From NCBI RefSeq assembly GCF_047807365.1, contig NZ_JBLOUI010000003.1, positions 1 through 64,000 on the forward strand: a DNA stretch of 64,000 nt, read 5' to 3'. The stretch's first letter is position 1. Every line of letters begins with the position of its first letter. The notes below the pieces were generated by a model that was not told the origin of the DNA, did not search any database, and saw only the letters and a program-made list of their open reading frames with translations. Below, piece after piece: positions 23,153 through 30,885 of this stretch. The translations under genes were made by a program, and so were the position numbers. This DNA is from Peptacetobacter sp900539645 (GTDB taxonomy: Bacteria > Bacillota > Clostridia > Peptostreptococcales > Peptostreptococcaceae).

Positions 23153-23476
23153 TTATTTTATAATTTCTGATTTATCAGAATTATCAATATTAGAAACGGT
23201 TATATAACCTTTATTAATTAAAATAAGCTTATCTTCATCTGTTGAAGGATAGAAACCTTTTGATAATAAATCATTTATATATAATTTATTGTATATAAAA
23301 GGGAATACTAACCAACTTAAACCATAACTAAATATTGCACATAATATCATTATTAACATCCATTTCCAATCACCTCTAAATAGCGGTGTAAAGAATCCAA
23401 AGAAAAAGTTAGTCCAACTAAATCCTATTTTACATTCTTTTATCATTCCAATATCATTTTTTAATCGAATATTCAT
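23153..23476 (-). CDS. DUF2628-like membrane protein
   Basis: 107 residues. GFSWTNFFFGFFTPLFRGDWKWMLIMILCAIFSYGLSWLVFPFIYNKLY is the hallmark of the DUF2628/HrgC-like small membrane family ('F.WtaFFFg..yal.rgdw'), with two membrane helices and a soluble tail. Cellular and phage copies exist; role unknown. Own terminator and about 250 bases upstream suggest a separate transcript, perhaps expressed in the prophage. Confidence 0.7.
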   Translation of the reverse strand: MNIRLKNDIGMIKECKIGFSWTNFFFGFFTPLFRGDWKWMLIMILCAIFSYGLSWLVFPFIYNKLYINDLLSKGFYPSTDEDKLILINKGYITVSNIDNSDKSEIIK

Positions 23477-23615
23477 ATTATTCTCCTTTGAACATATTTA
23501 TTAAACTAACAAATATTATACTATATTTTATACATTAAAGTAAATATTGCTTATAAAAACTTAAACTATTCAGTAAATCTACATTTAACGAATAGTTATA
23601 TATAACAAAAGAAAA

Positions 23616-23635
23616 CCACCTACTTATATAGGTGG
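23616..23635 (-). terminator. Terminator of the late operon end
   Basis: CCACCTA / TAGGTGG stem with a six-base loop; the minus strand continues TTTTCTTTTG. Lies about 90 bases after the stop of the second recombinase gene. The remaining 23477-23722 gap shows no gene. Confidence 0.7.
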
Positions 23636-23722
23636 CTCTCTAAATTAAAAAATCAATCAAATTAAAAGAATTAAATCTTTTATACTATATATAATAATAT
23701 ATTTTTTATAAATTGTAAACAT

Positions 23723-24706
23723 CTAAATTCCAAATGCTTCTAATAATAAATCTTCATCTTTTGATTTTAAATAAGAATCTGTTGTAGATATATCATTATG
23801 ATGTGCTAATAATTTTAATTCAGATAACTCAAACTTTTTATTTAGATTTTTACAAATATAATGTTCTCCTGTAGAAAGTAATTCTAAAGCTATATGTCTA
23901 AGTGAATGAACATTTAATTCGCAATCTATATCAAATTTATAATTTAAAATTTCTCTCCAAGATTTAACCCAAGCATATACACTAGGTAAAGATGCAGGTC
24001 TAACTCCATTACTATCTTTTATAACCCAAAGTTCTTCTACATCATCTTCACCTCTCCAATCCATATAATATGTATAAGCTTCTTTAGTTAATTCATTATA
24101 CATAAGTCTAAATTTTTTACCTCTTTTTCCTATTACTTCATTTGTGAAGTTTCCATCCATTGTTATAGAATCTTTTTTAACTTGATATAATTCATTTTTT
24201 CTACCTGCCGAATCTATTCCTAATGCTAATAATAATGCTTCTTGATATCTTTCTCTTGATATTAATTCATCATATAATCCTTTTACTTGTTCCCAACTTA
24301 AAAATACTATATCTCTAATATCTTCCTTATGAAGTCCTTTTACTTTAGAAGCATAGTTTACTTCAAATTCATCCTCATAATCCTCTTCATTGGAAGCAAA
24401 TTCAAGAAGTGTTCTTACAGAACTCATTATTCTATTTACTCTTGCATTACTCATACCTTTTTCTTTAAAATATAAAACAAGATTTCTAAAATGTTTTTTC
24501 TTTAATTTATATAATTCTTTATTTTCTAATTCTTCTAAAACATAAACACATAGTATTTTTAAATCGTTATTATATTGATAAATAGTGCCTTCTGCTTTTC
24601 CTTGAGCTTTTAATTCAAGCATATAATCATCTATCAATTCTTTATTATACTTATTTACCTTTTTCCAATTTTCTTCTGTTACAAATTTATTATATTTCTG
24701 AGCCAT
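23723..24706 (-). CDS. Second tyrosine recombinase
   Basis: 327 residues. A SAM-like N-terminal DNA-binding domain (LIDDYMLELKAQGKAEGTIYQYNNDLKIL) is followed by catalytic residues: Arg in DSAGRKNEL, HSLRH, and LAHHNDISTTDSYLKSK with His and the Tyr nucleophile. Closer to Xer/phage recombinases that lack an arm-binding domain. It is in the late-gene orientation beside the lysis cassette, unlike the integrase, so it may resolve dimers or concatemers, invert DNA, or be a second integrase. The complete residue set argues against a relic. Confidence 0.85.
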   Translation of the reverse strand: MAQKYNKFVTEENWKKVNKYNKELIDDYMLELKAQGKAEGTIYQYNNDLKILCVYVLEELENKELYKLKKKHFRNLVLYFKEKGMSNARVNRIMSSVRTLLEFASNEEDYEDEFEVNYASKVKGLHKEDIRDIVFLSWEQVKGLYDELISRERYQEALLLALGIDSAGRKNELYQVKKDSITMDGNFTNEVIGKRGKKFRLMYNELTKEAYTYYMDWRGEDDVEELWVIKDSNGVRPASLPSVYAWVKSWREILNYKFDIDCELNVHSLRHIALELLSTGEHYICKNLNKKFELSELKLLAHHNDISTTDSYLKSKDEDLLLEAFGI

Positions 24707-24740
24707 TGTATTTTCCTTTCTATATTTAATTAAAAATTAA

Positions 24741-24770
24741 ATAAAGAGTAGGAAAATACCTACTCTTTAT
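24741..24770 (-). terminator. Terminator overlapping holin stop
   Basis: AAAGAGTAGG / CCTACTCTTT stem around ATTTTC; the 3' arm contains the TAG stop of the holin-like gene. T-rich sequence follows on the minus strand. Confidence 0.65.
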
Positions 24771-25128
24771 CATTCAAATTTCTTTTTATGTCTGTTATAT
24801 CTTCACTTATTTCTTCCATTTTATCGGTAAGCCTAGATATATTAATTGAGTTATTATTTGTTATATTTGTTATCTGATTGAGTTGGTCTAAAAATTTTTC
24901 CATTGTTTCTTTTCTTTCTTTAGCAAACTCAACCCTTTCTTCTTTAAAGGCATCTCTTTCTCTACTAGCCAATTGGTTAGCTTTAGTTATCTCATCTTTA
25001 AGATAAGATTTATCTTCCTCATACCTTTGTCTATCTTGCTCGATATAATCTCTAAGGAAGTTCCAAAGTAGCAAAGCTATTATAGATGAGATACCTATTT
25101 GACTAACTAATTCTGCAATTTCCTTCAT
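24760..25128 (-). CDS. BhlA/UviB-type holin-like protein
   Basis: 122 residues: N-terminal membrane helix (IGISSIIALLLWNFLRDYI) followed by a long charged coiled coil (EQDRQRYEEDKSYLKDEITKANQLASRERDAFKEERVEFAKERKETMEKFLDQLN). This matches the BhlA/UviB family of small holin-like/bacteriocin-release proteins next to phage lysins in Firmicutes, though longer than usual. Probably helps release the endolysins. Confidence 0.7.
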   Translation of the reverse strand: MKEIAELVSQIGISSIIALLLWNFLRDYIEQDRQRYEEDKSYLKDEITKANQLASRERDAFKEERVEFAKERKETMEKFLDQLNQITNITNNNSINISRLTDKMEEISEDITDIKRNLNDKE

Positions 25129-25139
25129 TTGATTATCCT

Positions 25140-25424
25140 TTATTTATTTTTTATTTTTTTGTATTGTACTCCAACTTGATTTACTCCTATAGCTATTCCC
25201 CAAGATGCTATTCCTATATAGAAATTAGTTATAGTAAATCCTCCTAAGAATAAACAAGCAGAAACTATTGCTAATGGTAGTAATATAGCTGGTATGTATT
25301 CATTTTGTATTTTGTTTAAAGATTTTAAATAAGCACCAACAATATATAACCCAACAACCATTAATAATAATTCAGGTGGAATAAATTCCATTAAATCAAT
25401 ATTCATTACATTAAAATCTAACAT
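25140..25424 (-). CDS. Hol44-type holin
   Basis: 94 residues with three to four membrane helices: PPELLLMVVGLYIVGAYLKS, YIPAILLPLAIVSACLFLG and GIASWGIAIGVNQVGV. The 'PELL...LY..G..LK...I...YIP..L' pattern is that of the holin family often named Hol44 (holin superfamily V). Located between the amidase/glucosaminidase genes and the BhlA-like gene, as expected for a lysis cassette. Confidence 0.8.
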   Translation of the reverse strand: MLDFNVMNIDLMEFIPPELLLMVVGLYIVGAYLKSLNKIQNEYIPAILLPLAIVSACLFLGGFTITNFYIGIASWGIAIGVNQVGVQYKKIKNK

Positions 25425-25430
25425 ATATTA

Positions 25431-26087
25431 TTACTTCCCTTCTATTTCAGATATTATTTCTTTAGCTAAATTTAATATTTTTTCTTTATTTACTTTTGAA
25501 TCTTCAGAAATTTTAGTTCCTTCTATTTTTCTAACTATAGCTATTATATCTTCACCATAAGTTTTTGAAGGACACCATTTACCACTTAAATCTTCTACTG
25601 TTTTTACTGTTCCTAAAAGATAAGTGAAGTGTCTTGGGTCTAATGTAGTCCCATTCTTTTTATATTTATTAACATCATAAAAAGTACCTTTTCCGTTATA
25701 GTATAATTCTGTTTCTTTACTGTATTTTGGATAACCTTTCACACCACAATATAAAGCAAGATGGTCTATAAATGCTTTCACTCCATCTTCCCAATATTCA
25801 AATCTTTTATGTGCATTAGGGTCATAATCTCCTCCACCATAAGAACCTTTAAGTCCACAAATGTTGCAGAAGTTTGGTCTTAATACACCTTTATAATTAA
25901 AATAACCAGTTTCTTTAAGTGCTTGTGCAACAGCAACTACTGGATTTATACCAACTTTTATAGCTTCATCATATATCATAGGTACAATAGCATAACACAA
26001 AGAGTGTGCAGTTTTTGTGTTTTTGATGAATTGCATAACTTGGTCTTTTGTTGCAGTAGGCTTAGATAAAATTAACATTTTATTCAT
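25431..26087 (-). CDS. Glucosaminidase-domain lysin (GH73-like)
   Basis: 218 residues from ATG 26087. KVGINPVVAVAQALKETGYFNYKGVLRPNFCNICGLKG contains the catalytic Glu of the mannosyl-glycoprotein endo-beta-N-acetylglucosaminidase fold (ALKETG) and the 'N.cnigG' loop; RFEYWEDGVKAFIDHL is the conserved later helix. It cuts the glycan backbone of peptidoglycan. No separate binding domain is visible in the ~60 C-terminal residues. Works with the amidase upstream. Confidence 0.85.
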   Translation of the reverse strand: MNKMLILSKPTATKDQVMQFIKNTKTAHSLCYAIVPMIYDEAIKVGINPVVAVAQALKETGYFNYKGVLRPNFCNICGLKGSYGGGDYDPNAHKRFEYWEDGVKAFIDHLALYCGVKGYPKYSKETELYYNGKGTFYDVNKYKKNGTTLDPRHFTYLLGTVKTVEDLSGKWCPSKTYGEDIIAIVRKIEGTKISEDSKVNKEKILNLAKEIISEIEGK

Positions 26088-26154
26088 CACTCTGCCTTTC
26101 TTATTAAAGTTTATTTTATATTAATTAAATCTAATTAAGTTAAATTAATATTTA

Positions 26155-26361
26155 CTATAATTGTTTAGCTACATTTTTGAAAGTTTCAAATCTATTAGTG
26201 TCATTTGCATTACCACCAACTTGTATTACTTTATCTACCTTTAAATTGGCTTTTTCTTTTTCATAATCTGAAACTTTCATTAAAGCACATTTATTTTTCT
26301 GTGCTAATACTATTGCACCGAATACATCGGCATCTCCTAAGTAAGTTACTAAAGTTTTCAT
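26155..26361 (-). CDS. Internally initiated cell-wall-binding domain of the endolysin
   Basis: In-frame ATG at 26361 with AAGGGAG at 26376-26370, eight bases upstream, inside the linker of the amidase gene. Translation gives a 68-residue free binding domain. Clostridial endolysins CD27L and CTP1L are known to make such a fragment, which assembles with the full-length enzyme. Here it is inferred from the signal and the domain boundary. Confidence 0.7.
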   Translation of the reverse strand: MKTLVTYLGDADVFGAIVLAQKNKCALMKVSDYEKEKANLKVDKVIQVGGNANDTNRFETFKNVAKQL

Positions 26362-26979
26362 ATAAACATCTCCCTTATTAGTGTTATTTGTTTGTGGTTT
26401 TGGTTTAACAGTACTAGTTGAAGGTTTATAAGTTTTTCCTTCTATACCATCTGCTATTGCTCTAGCTATTTTATCTTTGTTAGCTTTATAAACTTTCGCA
26501 TCATCTAAATCATCTACAAAGCATACTTCTATAAGTAATGCTTTTGAATTAGTTTTGTTTAGGAATTTTAAACCAGTTCTTTCTTTAACTCCTCTATTAT
26601 GGAAACCTATACTAGCTATATTTTTTCCTATTATTTCACATTTAGGAATAACATTATCATTTACATATAATACTTCTACACCCGTAGTTTTTCCATTTCC
26701 TTTTTCGTTTTCTGCACCACTATTAAAGTGTATTGAAACATCTAAATCTACTGAATGTGCATTACATTTTGCTATTATTTTGTTTAGTACATCAGTTTGA
26801 CCACTACCATTATCGCAAGTACAATTATATACTGTATGACCATCTGCTTTTAGATATTCAATTACTTTTTTAGTTAAATATCTAGCTTCTGTCGATTCAT
26901 ACATATTAGTACTTCTACTTGAAGCACCACAAGCTACTTTACCATCAGGGTTGTGTCCTGCCGAAATATTAAACTTCAT
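26155..26979 (-). CDS. N-acetylmuramoyl-L-alanine amidase endolysin
   Basis: 274 residues. Amidase_3 fold: the zinc ligands are His in ISAGHNP, Glu in YESTEAR, and His in VSIHFNS, and the catalytic Glu is in LLIEVCF. Residues 1-175 are catalytic; a Thr/Pro/Lys linker (TSTVKPKPQTNNTNKGD) leads to a ~68-residue C-terminal cell-wall-binding domain (MKTLVTYLGDADVFGAIVLAQ...). That domain has its own ribosome binding site and ATG (see 26155-26361), as in clostridial endolysins CD27L and CTP1L. Confidence 0.92.
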   Translation of the reverse strand: MKFNISAGHNPDGKVACGASSRSTNMYESTEARYLTKKVIEYLKADGHTVYNCTCDNGSGQTDVLNKIIAKCNAHSVDLDVSIHFNSGAENEKGNGKTTGVEVLYVNDNVIPKCEIIGKNIASIGFHNRGVKERTGLKFLNKTNSKALLIEVCFVDDLDDAKVYKANKDKIARAIADGIEGKTYKPSTSTVKPKPQTNNTNKGDVYMKTLVTYLGDADVFGAIVLAQKNKCALMKVSDYEKEKANLKVDKVIQVGGNANDTNRFETFKNVAKQL

Positions 26980-27006
26980 ATAATCATCACCTTTCTTTAT
27001 AATAAA

Positions 27007-27031
27007 AAAGAACTGATTTTAAATCAGTTCT
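27007..27031 (-). terminator. Terminator after the 485-residue tail protein gene
   Basis: AAGAACTGAT / ATCAGTTCTT stem with a TTTAA loop; the minus strand continues TTTTTTATTATAAAG. It would separate tail-tip genes from the lysis cassette. Confidence 0.75.
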
Positions 27032-27045
27032 TATATAAACATATT

Positions 27046-28503
27046 CTATTGTGTAACTAATGTTCCTAATTTTACAAAATTATCATTTACTTCTGAAATT
27101 ATAGATTCAGCTATTTTTTTAGATTCATTATCTATATAATTTAATGTAATTGAACCGTAACTTTCTTGATAACTATTAAATTTAGAATAAAAATTATTAT
27201 ATGTCTTTATTTTATTTGTTATTGTTATAGAACGATTTAATTTTATAGCACAATCATTAAACATATAATCTATATTTACTAAATTATTTAATATTACATT
27301 TTCAAATTTATTCAATGTAACATATACAGCACTAGCATTGGAATATGTTACATAATCAAATAAATGACTTGCATTTTCTATATATTCACCATAAAAATTA
27401 TTAAAATATATATTATTAAAATAATTTACACCAAGATTAAACATATAACTAGAATTTTTATTTGCATAAATTTTTTTATTTGAATATATATAATATGTAT
27501 CATAGGTTCTGCCACCATCTGATATACTTTTTTTTAATAATAAAATACTACCATCTTGTTTTTGAGATAAATCCTCTTTCAAATCTTGTGCATCAGAAGG
27601 CAAAGAATCGGTAAACATTAAATCATTATATGTAGCACCTGCATCTGGTGCATAAATCATCGTTCCTATATGTTTTCTTAATATATCTCTAACTTTAGTT
27701 CCTTCTAATAAAAAGTTTATTGGTTCATTATTTAACTTTTTAACTAATGTACTAAAATTATCAGTAGGTTCATATAATAAATTATTAGCATCCATTATAG
27801 TTTTTAAATTATCACTACTTACTTTTAATAAATCATTTATTTCTTGTAATTTATAGTTTATTTCATGAAATCTTGCACTAAGTCTTAACTTAGATGGTTT
27901 CACCATCATATCTAATGGTGGTGTGGGGTTATCAGGTGAAATTTGAAATACATCATTTAATTTATCAATTAAGGATTCTAATGTTTCTGTATCTGTAGCA
28001 CTTCCACCTTTATTATTAATAATATATGCTATATAAGATTTACAACTTTTTATACTTTCAGTTGTTTTATTTATATAGTTAGTTATATCATTTAATGTAG
28101 TAGTAGAAGGTGCTTTGTCTACTGGTATTATTTCAGGTGGTGGAAGTTCTTCTATACAATAAATATATTTTGGTGCATCATATAGTATCTCCATTGGTTT
28201 GTCTATTGTTACTACAAAACTTTTTTTCAGATGTATATTTCCATTTACTTTTTCTGCAACAATTGTACTTTCCTTGCTCATACCATTCTCTTTTAAATAA
28301 ATGTTTATTGATGTAGCTGGACCCATATAAGTATTTTTAAAATTTAATGATTCAGTTTCATTTTGTGCAAAAATATTTTCTTTTACAGAAACATCTGTTA
28401 AATCATCCTCATTTAAGTATATTTTTTTTGTTCTCATTCCTTTTTTACATAAAACTACATTTTGCGGAATTAAACTTTTATCTATTTCACTTATATTAGA
28501 CAT
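27046..28503 (-). CDS. Putative tail-tip/adsorption protein
   Basis: 485 residues, not clearly recognised. Beta-rich first ~140 residues, a proline hinge (ELPPPEIIPVDKAPS), a helical middle with 'LESLIDKLNDVF' repeats, and a C-terminal part rich in Asn/Tyr/Phe with irregular repeats (LGVNYFNNIYFNNFYGEYIENASHLFDYVTYSNASAVYVTLNKFENVIL) that resembles leucine-rich surface proteins in rhythm. Position between DGR accessory genes and the lysis genes suggests a virion surface or adsorption role. Confidence 0.55.
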   Translation of the reverse strand: MSNISEIDKSLIPQNVVLCKKGMRTKKIYLNEDDLTDVSVKENIFAQNETESLNFKNTYMGPATSINIYLKENGMSKESTIVAEKVNGNIHLKKSFVVTIDKPMEILYDAPKYIYCIEELPPPEIIPVDKAPSTTTLNDITNYINKTTESIKSCKSYIAYIINNKGGSATDTETLESLIDKLNDVFQISPDNPTPPLDMMVKPSKLRLSARFHEINYKLQEINDLLKVSSDNLKTIMDANNLLYEPTDNFSTLVKKLNNEPINFLLEGTKVRDILRKHIGTMIYAPDAGATYNDLMFTDSLPSDAQDLKEDLSQKQDGSILLLKKSISDGGRTYDTYYIYSNKKIYANKNSSYMFNLGVNYFNNIYFNNFYGEYIENASHLFDYVTYSNASAVYVTLNKFENVILNNLVNIDYMFNDCAIKLNRSITITNKIKTYNNFYSKFNSYQESYGSITLNYIDNESKKIAESIISEVNDNFVKLGTLVTQ

Positions 28504-28515
28504 CTACTTCACCAC

Positions 28516-28830
28516 CTATAAATTATCAATAGTGCTATTAACACTATTAATTAAATTAGTTCTAGCAGTACCAACATCAGATTTTAATTTTTCAACATCT
28601 GCTTTTACTTGCTCATAATCAGAAGGTGTAGCATTTCCTAATTCAGTACTTATTTTCTGAGAACTCCAAGTAGAAGTTGTAGTAGTTGTCGTATCTGATA
28701 TTTCTGTTGTATTAGATAAGCCATCTTTAACTTCATTAACAGCATTAACTAATGTATCTTTTTTACTTGTTTTTAAAGTTGATAAATCACCTATATTGGC
28801 AATCTTTTTAAATAAATCTTTAATATTCAA
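28516..28830 (-). CDS. Small tail-fibre-associated protein
   Basis: 104 residues. IGDLSTLKTSKKDTLVNAVNEVKDGL is a short motif seen repeatedly in phage tail fibre stalks; the remainder (SSQKISTELGNATPSDYEQVKADVEKLKSDV) is coiled coil. Probably a short fibre or fibre adaptor. Confidence 0.6.
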   Translation of the reverse strand: MNIKDLFKKIANIGDLSTLKTSKKDTLVNAVNEVKDGLSNTTEISDTTTTTTSTWSSQKISTELGNATPSDYEQVKADVEKLKSDVGTARTNLINSVNSTIDNL

Positions 28831-28868
28831 GTTTAATCAACTCCTTTTTATAAATTTAACACTCCCAC

Positions 28869-28897
28869 TTTACATATATCTATTGAAATGTTATAAT
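28869..28897 (+). promoter_or_regulatory. Plus-strand promoter inside the late region
   Basis: TTTACA (28869-28874), 17 bases, TATAAT (28892-28897). It points into the 3' end of minus-strand genes, so its transcript would be antisense to the 171-residue gene and the DGR reverse transcriptase gene. It is enclosed by an 11-base inverted repeat with one mismatch (28859-28869 and 28910-28920, ACACTCCCACT / AGTGAGAGTGT). Confidence 0.5.
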
Positions 28898-28936
28898 ATA
28901 TATGATATTAGTGAGAGTGTATGTATTTTCCGCCGA

Positions 28937-29452
28937 CTATATTAAATCAACTATAAGATTATCCTTTCCATCTGCTAATAACATTGTGTCTACATCATCT
29001 TTTAGATGTGCGAAGTTAGGATTTGATAAAAACATTTTATATGCTTTCTGTCCTTCTTCTACACTTATTCTTGCTTTCTTTTCAACTCTTATAACTATAT
29101 ACATAGCCATACTATCAACCCCTTTTGATTTATTTTGTTTTAAATTTAAAGTCATTGGCATTTCTGCACTTTGCATTAGTAGGAAGTCTACCATTTCTTG
29201 TGTTGCATTAATATCTACATCTTGTAATCTTTGACTTTCTTGCATTTGTTTGTTCTCATCACTAAGAACTTGCAACCATTCTCTGAATGTATATTGGATT
29301 TCATCATATTGCCAATATTCCATTTGTTGCTGAGTATGTTCATCTAATTGAGATTTTCTTTCAATATTGGTTCTCTTATAAACTGTATCCACATTCACTT
29401 CTACTTCAGGAATAGATATTTGAGTACCTTGAACACCTTTAATTTCTAGCAT
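28937..29452 (-). CDS. Hypothetical protein downstream of the DGR reverse transcriptase
   Basis: 171 residues, helical and Gln-rich in the middle (ERKSQLDEHTQQQMEYWQYDEIQYTFREWLQVLSDENKQMQESQRLQD). Its start overlaps the end of the reverse transcriptase gene by 14 bases. Not recognisable as the usual DGR accessory protein Avd, which is a shorter four-helix bundle, yet it is the only gene coupled to the RT. It could equally be a tail protein. Confidence 0.6.
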   Translation of the reverse strand: MLEIKGVQGTQISIPEVEVNVDTVYKRTNIERKSQLDEHTQQQMEYWQYDEIQYTFREWLQVLSDENKQMQESQRLQDVDINATQEMVDFLLMQSAEMPMTLNLKQNKSKGVDSMAMYIVIRVEKKARISVEEGQKAYKMFLSNPNFAHLKDDVDTMLLADGKDNLIVDLI

Positions 29453-30491
29453 TTTCTATCACCTTCTTACTGTTTGGATTCTTTTCAAATTCCTTTATCA
29501 ATAAAGGATTTATATATTTCAAAGATAAATCATAAGAATTACACCATTTTAACCAACCCACATAACTATTAACTGTACAAAAATTACTAAATGATAAACT
29601 ATCTTGTTTAACTAATTTCTTACATTTTTCTTTCATTCTTTTATAAGTTGATTTTCTTAATAATTTATAGTGTCTAAATACTCTATAGCCAACAAAATCT
29701 ATACCTCTTACATTGGTTGGAAATATTTGCCAATTTTCTTTGACTTTTAAATCAAGATTTACTTTAAGATATTCGTCAATTTCTCTTTTTAGATTATGTA
29801 GAAAATTCTTATCACCATCTAATATGACAATATCGTCCATATATCTAAATACATATTTGCATTTCTTTTCTTCTTTCAACCAATGGTCGAAGTAACTTAA
29901 ATAGAAATTAGCAAAATATTGCGACAAATAATTTCCTATTGGTACACCTTTACTACCTTCAACACTATCAATTATTTCATCTAGTAATTCTAATAATAAT
30001 TTATCTTTAAATTTCTTTCTTAGTAAATTCTTCAAAATATCGTGATTGATATTAGGAAAGAATTTTTTAACATCTATTTTTAAACAGTATTCTGTATTAT
30101 TTTCGTCTTTAAGTGCTTTATCTAATTGTTTTAGAGTTCTGTGAATACCTCTATCTTTTAGACTAGCATTTGTAAAATCTGTAAATGTTTGCATAAATAT
30201 ATGTTCAATTTGTAACATTATTGCCCAATGAACAATTCTGTCAGGATAGAAAGGTAACTTATAAATTTCTCTTTCTTTACCTTTATCATTTTTCTTGAAT
30301 ATTACATATTCACTTGTTTTATAATTTCCACTTATTAACATTTGTTGTATTTGCTCCAAATAATAATCAGGATTTTCATCAATTATCTTAACTTCTTCAT
30401 AATAAGATTTACCTTTTCTAGCATTTCTATAAGCTAATCTTAAATTATCCATTTCCACAATTTTTGGAAATATATTGTTGTATCTTTTCAT
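29439..30491 (-). CDS. Diversity-generating retroelement reverse transcriptase
   Basis: 350 residues. RT motifs in order: REIYKLPFYPDRIVHWAI (motif 2a region), YCLKIDVKKFFPNINHD (motif with first catalytic Asp), PIGNYLSQYFANFYLSYFDHW (IGxxxSQ is typical of DGR RTs, where group II introns have QGxxxSP), FRYMDDIVIL (YMDD catalytic site) and IDFVGYRVF. It copies the template RNA with errors opposite adenine and so rewrites the variable repeat of the neighbouring tail protein. Template repeat lies 150 bases upstream. Confidence 0.95.
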   Translation of the reverse strand: MKRYNNIFPKIVEMDNLRLAYRNARKGKSYYEEVKIIDENPDYYLEQIQQMLISGNYKTSEYVIFKKNDKGKEREIYKLPFYPDRIVHWAIMLQIEHIFMQTFTDFTNASLKDRGIHRTLKQLDKALKDENNTEYCLKIDVKKFFPNINHDILKNLLRKKFKDKLLLELLDEIIDSVEGSKGVPIGNYLSQYFANFYLSYFDHWLKEEKKCKYVFRYMDDIVILDGDKNFLHNLKREIDEYLKVNLDLKVKENWQIFPTNVRGIDFVGYRVFRHYKLLRKSTYKRMKEKCKKLVKQDSLSFSNFCTVNSYVGWLKWCNSYDLSLKYINPLLIKEFEKNPNSKKVIENARN

Positions 30492-30885
30492 TTTAAAATT
30501 TTACTCCTATTTTAAAAAGTCTTTTTATTTTTAGCGAATTTTCGGATATTCCTACTAATACACTTTATATCAAATCTTTGTTATGTTTTGCCAAGAGGCA
30601 AGGCAATAGTTCTCTTTGTGTTCATAATATTTAATTTTATAAAAAGATAAGGTGAGAACCTAAATTCGAATTAGAATTAGAAGGTGAATAATTCACATTC
30701 AAATTGAAAGTACTAGCATTAAGCCTATTATTCCAATTACTACTGAACTTAGTGAAATAGTCTGAATTAGTATAACTATAATCTTTTTATTGCCCACCTA
30801 TATATTCTTGTATATAGGATTTAATATTTAGTTTTTATATTCAGTTTTATATTAAATTTTAATTGGTTCTCTAACTTGCTATCCT
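30492..30885 (-). other. Non-coding DGR region holding the template repeat
   Basis: Between the target gene and the RT. It holds the template repeat (30641-30791), an 8-bp hairpin (CCTATATA 30797-30804 with 30811-30818) between template and variable repeat, and GTTCTC/GAGAAC pairs flanking the 3' ends of both repeats. No ORF of convincing size. The RNA made from this strand would serve as RT template. Confidence 0.75.
30641..30791 (-). repeat. DGR template repeat (TR)
   Basis: 151 bases aligning without gaps to the 3' end of the target gene (offset 245). All 33 differences fall at positions that are A on the minus (coding) strand of this copy. If translated it reads like the target's C-terminus with Asn (AAT/AAC) at most variable positions, the usual sign of a DGR template. 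A GTTCTC (30609-30614) / GAGAAC (30654-30659) pairing overlaps its 3' end. Confidence 0.95.

Noticed and set aside
28902..29234. 110-codon plus-strand ORF downstream of the 28869 promoter
   Set aside because: No ribosome binding site and it lies antisense within a well-supported minus-strand gene; kept only as a possible antisense transcript.
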